Source: Pseudoalteromonas sp. XI10 (GTDB lineage: Bacteria > Pseudomonadota > Gammaproteobacteria > Enterobacterales > Alteromonadaceae). From it: 62,153 nt of DNA. Below, piece after piece: positions 34,923 to 47,966 of the stretch. Every line of letters starts with the position of its first letter. Within the stretch, counting starts at the first letter, position 1. Location: contig NZ_LOPY01000001.1 in NCBI RefSeq assembly GCF_001469895.1, positions 1 through 62,153 of the forward strand, given 5' to 3'. Under the pieces are notes generated by a model, which saw nothing but the letters and a program-made list of their open reading frames with translations, had not been told where the DNA came from and did no database searches. The position numbers and the translations under genes are program-made.

Positions 34923-35372
34923 ATGAAACGTGTAATTACTTTAGCATTAGCAGGCTTATTAACTGCCTGTTCTAGCCAAATGCAAATGCCAAGCATTGAC
35001 GATATTCTGCCAAGCAAAGAGCTTGACCGTACTATGTATTTACGTGGTGATTTTACCTTGTGGGATGCCGAGCCGCAGTATCAATTAGAGCAAGTTGCAC
35101 CGGGCATATTCCAAACCGAAGTTAAGTTTTCAACACCAGGTAAGGTTTATGAATTCAAAGTAGCGGATGCAGATTTTAGCGAAGGCTATAACTGTGGTTA
35201 CAGTGATATGGACCCAGCAGGGCAATCATTGGTTCTAGGCCAAGCCGCCAATGCCGACTGTAATACCATCTACAATTATTTCAGCTTTAAACCCGCTGCA
35301 AAAGGCGTGTATGTCGTGAGCTTTGATTACCGCAATAGTAATCAACCAAAAGTGACAGTAACGAAGAAATAG
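34923..35372 (+). CDS. Small lipoprotein of unknown function
   Basis: The 149-residue protein has a lipoprotein signal with LTAC (Cys16) and no retention Asp at +2, so the outer membrane is likely. The mature part is beta-rich (MYLRGDFTLWDAEPQYQLEQ; GVYVVSFDYRNSNQPKVTVT), recalling starch-binding or immunoglobulin-like accessory domains of glycoside hydrolases, with a Cys pair (NCGYSD, DCNTIY) that could form a disulphide. I do not recognise a named family. AAAGGAAC precedes the ATG. Its last 84 nt are repeated as an open fragment at 35555-35638. Confidence 0.8.
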   Translation: MKRVITLALAGLLTACSSQMQMPSIDDILPSKELDRTMYLRGDFTLWDAEPQYQLEQVAPGIFQTEVKFSTPGKVYEFKVADADFSEGYNCGYSDMDPAGQSLVLGQAANADCNTIYNYFSFKPAAKGVYVVSFDYRNSNQPKVTVTKK

Positions 35373-35382
35373 CTTTAATCTG

Positions 35383-35413
35383 GTAGGTTGGGTAGAGCGG
35401 AGCGAAACCCAAC
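35383..35413 (+). repeat. REP palindrome 1 (forward)
   Basis: GTAGGTTGGGTAGAGCGG and following bases to AACCCAAC form an imperfect hairpin (GTTGGGT/ACCCAAC arms). It differs at one base from the reverse complement of the REP at 36474-36504. Confidence 0.85.
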
Positions 35414-35518
35414 GCATACACTCACCTTGAAGCTTAGCTGGGATATCGTATCTAGCTCTGCAACGGATTAGCTATCGGGAGTGTTCGATATATCGCAGAA
35501 GAAAAGTTCCTACAACAT

Positions 35519-35548
35519 GTGGGTTTCGTTGCTCTCAACCCAACCTAC
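35519..35548 (-). repeat. REP palindrome 2 (inverted)
   Basis: GTGGGTTTCGTTGCTCTCAA and the CCCAACCTAC end are a variant of the same element on the opposite strand, closing the first REP pair. One T of the GTTGGG arm is missing compared with the copy at 35781. Confidence 0.75.
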
Positions 35549-35554
35549 GTACTC

Positions 35555-35638
35555 AAACCCGCTTCAAAAGGTGTGTATGTAGTGAGTTTTGATTACCGCG
35601 ATAGTAATCAACCAAAAGTGACAGTAACTCGAAAGTAA
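35555..35638 (+). pseudogene. Detached 3' fragment of a lipoprotein gene homologous to the neighbour
   Basis: The 28 codons read KPASKGVYVVSFDYRDSNQ and continue to a TAA stop, matching the end of the protein at 34923-35372 with Ala/Ser, Asn/Asp and Lys/Arg exchanges. There is no start codon or upstream gene body, so it is a remnant. Six of nine changed codons are silent, including the stop, as if the fragment came from a gene that had evolved under selection. Confidence 0.75.
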
Positions 35639-35650
35639 AACTCTGCGCTG

Positions 35651-35681
35651 GTAGGTTGGGTAGAGCGGAGCGAAACCCAAC
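35651..35681 (+). repeat. REP palindrome 3 (forward)
   Basis: The 31 bases are identical to the element at 35383-35413, and identity continues for about 19 nt beyond it. It starts the second REP pair. Confidence 0.85.
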
Positions 35682-35780
35682 GCATACACTCACCTTGAAG
35701 AGTAGCTACGATACCGAACCCTTCACGGATTTGCTATCAGGAGTATTCGATATATCGTAGAAGAAAAGTACCTACAACAT

Positions 35781-35811
35781 GTTGGGTTTCGTTGCTCTCA
35801 ACCCAACCTAC
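35781..35811 (-). repeat. REP palindrome 4 (inverted)
   Basis: GTTGGGTTTCGTTGCTCTCA and the AACCCAACCTAC end close the second REP pair, 40 bp before the RAYT stop codon. Confidence 0.85.
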
Positions 35812-35851
35812 ACTAGTTAGGCTAGCGTTAGAACAAAGCACCAACCTCTCA

Positions 35852-36376
35852 TCAATCTTCATAAAGATTAAGTGCGATATCTAACTCATCACCTGACAAA
35901 TTAAAAGGAGATGACTTACTCAATTTCCTATAAGACGAAAATGGCCAGTCTTCGACTTGATTCACATATTTATGTTTAACAGGGTTGAAGTAAATATAAT
36001 TAATATGGTTCATTAGGTCTTGCTTGTCCTTTATATAATGCTCCCAATACCGTCGCTGCCAAATGCCTCGTTCACATTTCTGAATACGGCTAGGCGATTT
36101 ATGCTCGTAATTATTTAGCTGTCTAGAAAAATTAGACTTAATTAACCGCCACCGTTTTGCATAATCACAATCCCCAACGGGTAGTTGCCAAATAGCATGT
36201 AAGTGATCTGGAAGAATGACAATGGCAAGCGTTTTAAAAGGGTGTGACTTAGCCACACTTTTATAAGCTGAACGTAGCAGAGTGATGTTTGAAGTTAAAA
36301 GTGCTGAGTTTCTTTGCGCAATCGCTAGAGTAAAGAAATATGTGCCACCGGGGATCAATACTCTTCTGTATCGCAT
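35852..36376 (-). CDS. REP-associated tyrosine transposase (RAYT)
   Basis: The 174-residue protein is a Y1/HUH-type single-strand transposase of the TnpA-REP family, which handles REP hairpins as single-stranded DNA. The metal-binding His pair is in PDHLHAIW (His58, His60), and the C-terminal part has GIWQRRYWEHYI and INYIYFNPVKHKYV, one of whose tyrosines should be catalytic. REP palindromes flank it on both sides. AAGGATG precedes the ATG. The ORF looks intact, so it may be active or domesticated. Confidence 0.93.
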   Translation of the reverse strand: MRYRRVLIPGGTYFFTLAIAQRNSALLTSNITLLRSAYKSVAKSHPFKTLAIVILPDHLHAIWQLPVGDCDYAKRWRLIKSNFSRQLNNYEHKSPSRIQKCERGIWQRRYWEHYIKDKQDLMNHINYIYFNPVKHKYVNQVEDWPFSSYRKLSKSSPFNLSGDELDIALNLYED

Positions 36377-36473
36377 ACATTCATCCTTGAATGTTAAATG
36401 ATAAGAATAGCTTAATTTCGATTAAAAGTTGAATTTGACGAACTTTAATTTGTTGCTATCACCTTGCAGTTAC

Positions 36474-36504
36474 GTTGGGTTTCGCTTCGCTCTACCCAAC
36501 CTAC
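36474..36504 (-). repeat. REP palindrome 5, right side of the RAYT gene
   Basis: GTTGGGTTTCGCTTCGCTCT and ACCCAACCTAC are, in reverse complement, one base different from REP 1 and 3. It ends 7 bp before the tusA stop codon and thus could also act on tusA mRNA 3' structure. Confidence 0.88.
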
Positions 36505-36511
36505 AAGCTCG

Positions 36512-36751
36512 TTATAACCCTTTCTTCACTAAGTATCGATACGGTGCTTGTTCTACATCTTTAGCCACAAGTGTGTGATCCATAAAAGTACAAAAGCTTG
36601 GGATATCACGAGTGGTTGATGGGTCGTCGGCGATAATAAGTAAGGTTTCGCCATCTTTCATTTTTCGTACTGCACCACGCACCATCATGACAGGTTCTGG
36701 ACAACGAAGGCCAAGTGCATCTAATTGGTGATCGGGATTATCAAAACTCAT
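36512..36751 (-). CDS. tusA: Sulfur carrier protein TusA
   Basis: TusA accepts persulfide sulfur from IscS and passes it to TusBCD for tRNA 2-thiouridine synthesis. The 79 residues have the defining Cys-Pro-Glu-Pro motif with Cys17 ([13 protein letters not shown]). Length and sequence are typical. It is a single gene between a REP and the fadBA terminator. Confidence 0.96.
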   Translation of the reverse strand: MSFDNPDHQLDALGLRCPEPVMMVRGAVRKMKDGETLLIIADDPSTTRDIPSFCTFMDHTLVAKDVEQAPYRYLVKKGL

Positions 36752-36841
36752 GGCTGACCTTTTAGGTGAAAGAGACGATTAATAAGCGGCTATTTTAACT
36801 TTCTATTGCCGCCAGTTTCAATAACCGAAAGCAAAGCAAAT

Positions 36842-36877
36842 AAAAAAGGCGCACTGAGCAATTCAGTGCGCCTTTTT
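36842..36877 (-). terminator. Rho-independent terminator after fadA
   Basis: GGCGCACTGA (36848-36857) and TCAGTGCGCC (36863-36872) form a perfect 10-bp stem with loop GCAAT and A/T runs on both sides. It lies 28 nt past the fadA stop. Confidence 0.93.
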
Positions 36878-36904
36878 ATCACCAAGATGTTTGGTGTGAG
36901 CTCG

Positions 36905-40236
<3,332 letters not shown>

Positions 40237-40263
40237 TATTATTCTCCCTAGTTTATTAACTAA

Positions 40264-40280
40264 GACTGGTACGATGAGTT
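40264..40280 (-). promoter_or_regulatory. Candidate FadR operator upstream of fadB
   Basis: GACTGGTACGATGAGTT resembles the E. coli fadB operator core CTGGTACGA followed by an imperfect second half. It lies 28 nt before the fadB start, suitable for repression relieved by long-chain acyl-CoA. No FadR gene is in the window. Confidence 0.5.
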
Positions 40281-40431
40281 TGCATTTCAATCAGTGTGCT
40301 TGCTTTAAAATGAAAATGCAACGAAAAATTTACTGCGCTTTATCGCGATTGGTTAAAATATAGCTGGTTTGGTGCTAAGGTGTAGGAGAAGTTTTTTGTT
40401 ATTAATTCTTTAATTTTTGTTAAAGGTCATC

Positions 40432-42318
40432 ATGAAAAAACAACTCCTTGGTTGGACAGCTGCCGCATTACTTTTTCCTTTTTTTGCAGCTGAAGCCAAC
40501 GATAAACATGACGCTTTTTTAAAAGCAGAAAAAAAGGCGCGTTACGGTGATTATCAAGACATGAAAGAGGCGGCAAGTGGGCTTGATCACCCTTTGAAGC
40601 CTTATGTCGAAAAGGCTTATTGGCAACGTAATCCGAGCCTTAAACACCAGACAGAAATCGAAAACTACCTCAATGTATACCAAAACACGCCACTAGAGTG
40701 GCCTGTACGTAAGGCATGGCTTAATTACTTAAAAAAGTACAACAAAAAAGCGGCTTATATTCGTAACTATCGCGAAACAAGCAATAACGAATTGACCTGT
40801 CCTTATTTAAGTTTTCAATTGGACTTAGGTGCGCCTGAAAAAGCCATCATGAATCAAGTGACTGATTTATGGGTGGTAGGAAAATCACAACCAAAAGAGT
40901 GCGATAAGTTGTTCTCTCTTTGGAAGAAAAAAGGTTACCAGACCGAAGAGCGGGTTTGGCAGCGCATTAGCTTGGCTGCCGAAGGCGGCTCATCAAGTTT
41001 AATTCCATACTTAAAAACATTACTGCCTCGTGCTGACCAATATTTAGCTGATTTATATTTAAAGGTACGCAAAGATCCGAGTGCTTCAGCGGGCCTTTAT
41101 CGCTACAAGAAAAAATCTGCTAAAGAAGGGCAGATTGCGATTTATGGAGTTAAGCGCCTAGTATGGCGAGATAAAGACCTTGCACTACGCGCTTGGGAAA
41201 AGCTCGAAACCATGTTCGATTATACTGATGAGCAAAAAGCGGATGTTTACTACAGCTTTGCCTTGTCGCTTGCTTCAAGTGGCCACCAACAAGCGCGCTT
41301 TTGGTTAAATAAAGTGCCTAAAGACCGTCAAACTAGAAAGTTAATGCAATGGCAACTTGGCAATATGTTAGAGAGACAAGATTGGTCTGGCATTGTGGCG
41401 TTTTTTACAGGCAAAGAAAACCTGAGCCTAGGTCAACAATATTGGTTAGCATATAGCTTAAACCAACGTGGTGAAGTCGAACGTGCTCGTGAAATCTGGC
41501 AAACCGTGGCTAAAGAGCGTGATTATTACGGCTTTTTAGCATCTGCACGCTTAGGTATTCCGGTTAGCTTAAATAATAAAGAGATAAATATTAGTAATAA
41601 ACTAAAGCTTGAAGTTGCTAATGCTCCAGGCTTTAAACGAGCTCGTGCTTTATATGAGCTTGAGCGCTTTACATCTGCGCGTCGTGAGTGGAATTATTTA
41701 ACGGGTACATCAACCAAAGAAGAAAAGCTTGCTGCGTCATTGCTTGCTGCTGAACTTGATTGGTACGACAGTACTATCTACACCTTGGCGCAGTTAAAAG
41801 AGTGGGACTATGTCGACTTACGTTTCCCATTTGCGTTCAAAGATGTATTTGCAACATATAGCAGCCGCAGCCATATTGATGTTGCTTGGAGCATTGCAAT
41901 TTCACGCCGTGAAAGTTCTTTTGCGCCCGATGCGCGTTCTCATGCCAATGCCCATGGTTTAATGCAGCTGTTGCCAAGCACTGCTAAATATATGAATAAG
42001 AGTTCAGTGTCGCGTAAGCAGTTATACCAGCCTCGTACTAATATTCGTCTTGGTAGTGAGTATTTGCAGTATTTGAAAAAGAAAAATCATGGCAACGAAA
42101 TCCTGGCAACGGCCTCTTATAATGCAGGCTATCATCGTATTAAACGCTGGATCCCAGAGCAAGCTATGCCAGCTGAGCTGTGGATTGAGTTAATTCCTTA
42201 TACAGAAACACGAAACTACGTTAAGAATGTATTTGCTTACAGACAGGTTTATCACACTCGATTAGGACGCGATGGCAATGTTCTAGCGCCAATTCTTGAT
42301 ATGTCGATGGGTGGTTAA
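40432..42318 (+). CDS. slt: Soluble lytic murein transglycosylase, Slt70 type
   Basis: Slt cuts peptidoglycan between MurNAc and GlcNAc, leaving 1,6-anhydro ends. The 628-residue protein has a signal peptide (KKQLLGWTAAALLFPFFAAEA), a long alpha-superhelical U-domain (to about residue 440) and a C-terminal goose-lysozyme-like domain with the catalytic Glu494 in SRRESSFAPDARS, then AHGLMQLLPSTA and ATASYNAG. The ATG at 40432 is used because AAAGG lies 6 nt before it; a TTG five codons upstream is unlikely. The gene is divergent from fadBA. Confidence 0.94.
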   Translation: MKKQLLGWTAAALLFPFFAAEANDKHDAFLKAEKKARYGDYQDMKEAASGLDHPLKPYVEKAYWQRNPSLKHQTEIENYLNVYQNTPLEWPVRKAWLNYLKKYNKKAAYIRNYRETSNNELTCPYLSFQLDLGAPEKAIMNQVTDLWVVGKSQPKECDKLFSLWKKKGYQTEERVWQRISLAAEGGSSSLIPYLKTLLPRADQYLADLYLKVRKDPSASAGLYRYKKKSAKEGQIAIYGVKRLVWRDKDLALRAWEKLETMFDYTDEQKADVYYSFALSLASSGHQQARFWLNKVPKDRQTRKLMQWQLGNMLERQDWSGIVAFFTGKENLSLGQQYWLAYSLNQRGEVERAREIWQTVAKERDYYGFLASARLGIPVSLNNKEINISNKLKLEVANAPGFKRARALYELERFTSARREWNYLTGTSTKEEKLAASLLAAELDWYDSTIYTLAQLKEWDYVDLRFPFAFKDVFATYSSRSHIDVAWSIAISRRESSFAPDARSHANAHGLMQLLPSTAKYMNKSSVSRKQLYQPRTNIRLGSEYLQYLKKKNHGNEILATASYNAGYHRIKRWIPEQAMPAELWIELIPYTETRNYVKNVFAYRQVYHTRLGRDGNVLAPILDMSMGG

Positions 42319-42331
42319 ACTCGATTTGTCA

Positions 42332-42360
42332 CACTATCCTCCCTCAGTTGGGGGATAGTG
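42332..42360 (+). terminator. Hairpin without a T tract after slt
   Basis: CACTATCC...GGATAGTG with inner CCC/GGG pairs gives an 11-bp stem with a one-base bulge. No T run follows, so it may be an mRNA 3' stabiliser or a factor-dependent end rather than a normal terminator. Confidence 0.4.
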
Positions 42361-42381
42361 CTGGCTATGATAGACTGCTAA

Positions 42382-43734
<1,353 letters not shown>

Positions 43735-43755
43735 CGATAAAGGTTAGTGAATATC

Positions 43756-43779
43756 GGGGCCAATAGGCCCCATTTTTTT
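43756..43779 (+). terminator. Rho-independent terminator after pepQ
   Basis: GGGGCC (43756-43761) and GGCCCC (43766-43771) pair around AATA and are followed by ATTTTTTT. It lies only 13 nt before the yigZ start codon, so yigZ may depend on partial read-through or on a promoter inside pepQ. Confidence 0.9.
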
Positions 43780-43785
43780 AGATAA

Positions 43786-44409
<624 letters not shown>

Positions 44410-44504
44410 AATGTAAAAATAATACATTCCGTTTACTTACAATTAAGGCTGTAAGACAATAAACTGTATTAGCTAAACATTTAATAAGAAAGCGATACGC
44501 CTAG

Positions 44505-45956
44505 ATGCAATTTCGTACCATAATAAAAATTCTCGGCCAGCTGGTGGCGTTATTCAGTATCACTATGGTGCCACCGGCACTGGTGTCTTTGATCTACAAA
44601 GACGGTGGTGGTGTGCCATTCGTTCTTGCTTTCATCTTTAGTGTTGTAATTGGTTTAGCAGCTTATTACCCAAACCGTCATGAGCATGGTGACCTTAAAG
44701 CCCGTGAAGGCTTCTTGATTGTAGTCTTGTTCTGGTTAGTACTAGGTACCTTCGCTGCGGTGCCGTTAGTGTTCTTACAAGAGCCTAATCTTTCTTTAGC
44801 TGACTCCGTATTTGAGGCCTTTTCTGGGCTGACAACCACAGGGGCTACCGTACTTACGGGCATAGAATACCTACCTAAATCAGTTCTCTTTTATCGCCAG
44901 CAACTGCAGTGGCTAGGTGGTATGGGGATCATCGTACTCGCGGTCGCGGTACTGCCTATGCTAGGAGTCGGTGGTATGCAGCTATACCGTGCAGAAACAC
45001 CTGGTCCGGTTAAAGATTCAAAAATGACGCCGCGTATTGCCGATACTGCAAAGCATCTTTGGTATATCTATGTATCGCTGACGATAGCCTGTACGCTTGC
45101 GTATTGGGCTGCAGGAATGGATTGGTTTGATGCAATCTGTCATGCGTTCTCTACGATTGCGATAGGCGGCTTCTCTACCTACGATGCATCGATGGGGCAG
45201 TTTGATAGCCCATTAATTAACTTTATTTGCGTCGTGTTTTTGCTGATCGCAGCCATTAACTTCTCACTGCATTATGCGGCGGTAGCTTCACGCAATATTC
45301 GTGTTTATTTACGCGACCCTGAATTTAAAGTGTTCTTATTGATTCAATTAGCATTGGTCATTGTCTGCTTTACTGTGCTGTCATCAAATAATATTTATGC
45401 CGATGGTGATGAGACTCTCGATCAAGCTATGTTCCAAGCGGTATCAATGAGTACTACCGCGGGCTTTGCGACAGACAACTTCTCAGCATGGCCACTGTTC
45501 CTGCCTATTTTACTTATTTTCTCAAGTTTTATTGGCGGCTGTGCCGGCTCTACCGGTGGTGGTATGAAGGTCGTGCGGGTGTTCTTACTTTACTTACAAG
45601 GTATTCGTGAGCTCAATCGTCTTGTGCATCCAAGGGCTATTTATTCAATTAAATTAGGCCGAAAAGCACTTCCAGATAAAGTTGTAGAAGCTGTTTGGGG
45701 CTTCTTCTCTGCGTATGCTTTGGTGTTTGTCATTATCATGTTGGCGCTGATGGGCACCGGCATGGATAACATCAGTGCATTCTCAGCAACAGCTGCTTGC
45801 TTAAATAACTTAGGCCCAGGTTTAGGTGAAGTCGCTGCTCATTACGGAGCGATTTCTGATACGGCAAAATGGCTACTTACTATTGCGATGGTATTTGGTC
45901 GTTTAGAAATATTCACCCTGTTAGTGTTGTTTACGCCAACCTTCTGGCGAGGCTAA
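44505..45956 (+). CDS. trkH: Trk potassium uptake system membrane subunit TrkH
   Basis: TrkH is the channel subunit of the Trk potassium system. The 483 residues carry four pore repeats with filter-like segments GLTTTGATVL, TIAIGGFSTYD, MSTTAGFATD and LNNLGPGLG, and many hydrophobic helices. Its cytoplasmic NAD/ATP-binding partner TrkA is encoded in this window too (48353). It follows yigZ after 95 bp. Confidence 0.96.
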   Translation: MQFRTIIKILGQLVALFSITMVPPALVSLIYKDGGGVPFVLAFIFSVVIGLAAYYPNRHEHGDLKAREGFLIVVLFWLVLGTFAAVPLVFLQEPNLSLADSVFEAFSGLTTTGATVLTGIEYLPKSVLFYRQQLQWLGGMGIIVLAVAVLPMLGVGGMQLYRAETPGPVKDSKMTPRIADTAKHLWYIYVSLTIACTLAYWAAGMDWFDAICHAFSTIAIGGFSTYDASMGQFDSPLINFICVVFLLIAAINFSLHYAAVASRNIRVYLRDPEFKVFLLIQLALVIVCFTVLSSNNIYADGDETLDQAMFQAVSMSTTAGFATDNFSAWPLFLPILLIFSSFIGGCAGSTGGGMKVVRVFLLYLQGIRELNRLVHPRAIYSIKLGRKALPDKVVEAVWGFFSAYALVFVIIMLALMGTGMDNISAFSATAACLNNLGPGLGEVAAHYGAISDTAKWLLTIAMVFGRLEIFTLLVLFTPTFWRG

Positions 45957-45994
45957 CCATAGTAAGGTGATTATCTAGAAGTGGAGGCATTACT

Positions 45995-46651
45995 GTGCCA
46001 AAAACTCAAAAACAACGTAATCTTGAAAAGCTAACCTGTATCCCTGCGGGTAGCTTAGTGGATGTTGAAATTACCACACCAACCGACAGTAAACGCGTAA
46101 AAACAGAGTTTATTGGTTTGATGAATGATCAGTACATCATTATCAATTACCCATCAGCAAAGCGTTTAGCAAATGGTAGTGATTTCATCAAAGATGGTGT
46201 GATGGTCGTTATACGCGCGGTACTTGAAGCGGGCGGTGGGCAAGTAATTGCTTTTCGTCAGCAAATAAACGCCTTGGCATCGCATCCTCACCGTTTAATT
46301 TTTCTCGAGTTTCCTAAGCAAGTGCAGCTTTATAGTTTGCGTAGTGAAGCACGTATTCCTACGTTATTCCCTGCAAACTTAGTCATTGCAGAGCAAAAAC
46401 TGGCAGGGCTTATTAAAGATATTTCACTCACCGGTGTGCAGTTTGATCTTAATAGCAAGGAGGACTTAAGTGCTTTTAAAGGGCAAAGCTGCCAAATCAC
46501 TCTTAGTAAACGTGAGTTTAATGGCACAGTATGTAGCGTGCGCAAAAGAGCAGGCGGTTTTATGTTCGGTGTACAGCTTGATACGAGTGAAGATGAAATG
46601 AAAGCGTTTATGAAAGAGCACTTAATTGACCTTTCTGTGTTGGATAACTAA
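45995..46651 (+). CDS. PilZ-domain protein (YcgR-like)
   Basis: The 218-residue protein has an N-terminal YcgR-like beta domain and a C-terminal PilZ domain with the cyclic-di-GMP binding signatures RSEARIP (Arg-xxx-Arg type) and DISLTGVQF (D/N-x-S-x-x-G). It should therefore sense cyclic-di-GMP; the target (flagellar brake or other) is not known from context. The start is GTG with GGAGG 8 nt upstream, 38 nt after trkH. Confidence 0.88.
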   Translation: MPKTQKQRNLEKLTCIPAGSLVDVEITTPTDSKRVKTEFIGLMNDQYIIINYPSAKRLANGSDFIKDGVMVVIRAVLEAGGGQVIAFRQQINALASHPHRLIFLEFPKQVQLYSLRSEARIPTLFPANLVIAEQKLAGLIKDISLTGVQFDLNSKEDLSAFKGQSCQITLSKREFNGTVCSVRKRAGGFMFGVQLDTSEDEMKAFMKEHLIDLSVLDN

Positions 46652-46660
46652 TACCAATTC

Positions 46661-46691
46661 GCCATTTTGCAACAAAATGGCTATTTCCCCC
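46661..46691 (+). repeat. Hairpin plus TATTTCCCCC element, copy 1
   Basis: GCCATTTTG-CAA-CAAAATGGC (46661-46681) is a perfect 9-bp stem with a 3-nt loop, directly followed by TATTTCCCCC. It starts 9 nt after the PilZ stop and may end that transcript, although no real T run follows. The same 10-mer and GCAACAAA occur again at 46928-46968. Confidence 0.6.
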
Positions 46692-46927
46692 GATTTAACC
46701 CTATAAATATCAAAATTAATTTATAAATAAATTTAAATAACCAATTAAATCAATATTTTATTAATTAAATTAATTTCGATTTTTTTCTTCAAGTTTTGTT
46801 GTTCAGATAGGGTTTATTTTCAAATTTCTAATTTTTCGGTTTTTTAATCTGAGTTAATCGCTATTGTCTCCATATTAATCTTTGTAACTTATTGATTTTA
46901 AAAGAAGCGTAAAAGCAACTACCGAGC
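46692..46927. other. Very AT-rich spacer without a gene
   Basis: This stretch, rich in AATTAAAT and T runs, separates the two hairpin elements. I see no ORF, tRNA or clear promoter in it. Confidence 0.4.
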
Positions 46928-46968
46928 TTGTTGCAAAACAGCAACAAATAAATCGCGTTATTTCCCCC
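46928..46968 (+). repeat. Hairpin plus TATTTCCCCC element, copy 2
   Basis: TTGTTGC-AAAACA-GCAACAA (46928-46947) is a perfect 7-bp stem; TATTTCCCCC follows at 46959-46968. The hairpin arms differ from copy 1, but GCAACAAA and the pyrimidine 10-mer are shared. It stands about 150 nt before the first EF-hand gene. Confidence 0.55.
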
Positions 46969-47119
46969 TAATTCTCGATATTTAAATTTAATACACTGAT
47001 TTTATTATTCTTTTTAACTTTGGCATCGAAGTTGAAATAGTCTTAGCGAACACAGAGAAAAACTGATTCAGGAACATATCCTTTATCACAGTTGAGACAA
47101 CATTGAAGGAATAGTGATT

Positions 47120-47329
47120 ATGAAAACGTTACACAAAACTTTAGCACTTGTAGCTCTTGCAACTTCATCAGCAGCGTTTGCCGCTGACTTTGACACACTG
47201 GATGTTAATGGTGATGGCGCTATCAGCAAAAGCGAAGCATCAGTAAGCGAAACGTTAATGAGCCAATTTAAAGAGCTTGATACAGACGGCAACGGTGAGC
47301 TGTCTAAACAAGAGTACTCAAAAGCTTAA
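47120..47329 (+). CDS. Secreted EF-hand miniprotein 1
   Basis: The 69-residue product has a signal peptide with AAFA cleavage and then only an EF-hand pair: loops DVNGDGAISKSE and DTDGNGELSKQE, each with the canonical 12-residue calcium pattern ending in Glu. It should be a tiny periplasmic or secreted calcium binder. AAGGA is 9 nt before the ATG, which is preferred over the GTG two codons upstream. It is the first of four tandem paralogues. Confidence 0.88.
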   Translation: MKTLHKTLALVALATSSAAFAADFDTLDVNGDGAISKSEASVSETLMSQFKELDTDGNGELSKQEYSKA

Positions 47330-47396
47330 TTTCATTGTAAGGACACACTGAAAGGGACTTCTAACTCAAGACAACACATTTTGAAGGAATGACATT

Positions 47397-47609
47397 ATGA
47401 ACACAGTAAATAAAACACTAGCACTTATGGCACTTGTATCTTCATCAGCAGCATTTGCGATGAGTGATTTCGATACTCTAGATGTTGATGGCAATGGTGT
47501 TATCAGCCAAAGCGAAGCATCGGTAGATGCAGAGTTAATGAGCAAATTCAGTGAATTAGACACTGACGGTAACGGTGAGTTATCGAAACAAGAATTTTCA
47601 AAAGCTTAA
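47397..47609 (+). CDS. Secreted EF-hand miniprotein 2
   Basis: 70 residues: signal peptide (MNTVNKTLALMALVSSSAAFA) and two EF loops DVDGNGVISQSE and DTDGNGELSKQE. The second loop is identical to that of copy 1, and the protein end KQEFSKA differs from KQEYSKA by one residue, which supports a recent duplication. AAGGA lies 8 nt before the ATG. The 67-bp gap to copy 1 repeats the GACAACA...GAAGGA leader. Confidence 0.87.
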   Translation: MNTVNKTLALMALVSSSAAFAMSDFDTLDVDGNGVISQSEASVDAELMSKFSELDTDGNGELSKQEFSKA

Positions 47610-47750
47610 TGTGATTAAGCAAAACCAGTTTATTTAGCTGATTAGTTCTGAGCTGCCAAAGACAGCCTAAATGGATAAGGGAATCCATGACAAAGGACAA
47701 CACTGGAAGTGTGATCAGCTAACACTCTTAAAATTGAAGGAATAATGATT

Positions 47751-47966
47751 ATGAAAACAGTAAACAAAACATTAGCTTTAATCGCACTTGCATCTTCTTC
47801 AGCAGCTTTTGCAGCAACTGATTTTGACACTCTAGACGTAGACGGTAACGGCGTGGTTAGCAAAAGTGAAGCAGCCGTTGACGCAAAAATTATGTCGCAG
47901 TTTAAAACATTAGACGTGAATGGCGACGGCGTTCTTACAGAAGCTGAGTTCTCTGAAGCCGAATAA
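47751..47966 (+). CDS. Secreted EF-hand miniprotein 3
   Basis: 71 residues: signal peptide MKTVNKTLALIALASSSAAFA, then EF loops DVDGNGVVSKSE and DVNGDGVLTEAE. The C-terminus is more acidic (EFSEAE) than in copies 1 and 2. The ATG at 47751 has AAGGA 9 nt upstream; an ATG two codons earlier is too close to it. A 141-bp gap separates it from copy 2. Confidence 0.87.
   Translation: MKTVNKTLALIALASSSAAFAATDFDTLDVDGNGVVSKSEAAVDAKIMSQFKTLDVNGDGVLTEAEFSEAE

Larger units (their letters stand above)
35289..35811 (+). repeat. Tandem duplication (266-bp period) of a gene 3' end plus REP pair
   Basis: Copy 1 (35289-35554) holds the last 28 codons of the lipoprotein gene and a REP pair; copy 2 (35555 to about 35811) holds a homologous 28-codon end and a second REP pair. 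The first 50 nt of the REP parts are identical, while the coding ends differ at 11 of 84 positions. Each REP half is an inverted pair about 135 bp apart. The 479-bp gap between lipoprotein and RAYT genes is essentially filled by this duplication. Confidence 0.85.

Noticed and set aside
35383..35811. CRISPR-like array because of repeated 31-bp palindromes
   Set aside because: The elements alternate in orientation, are unevenly spaced, and flank a RAYT gene; the intervening sequences are homologous to each other, unlike spacers.
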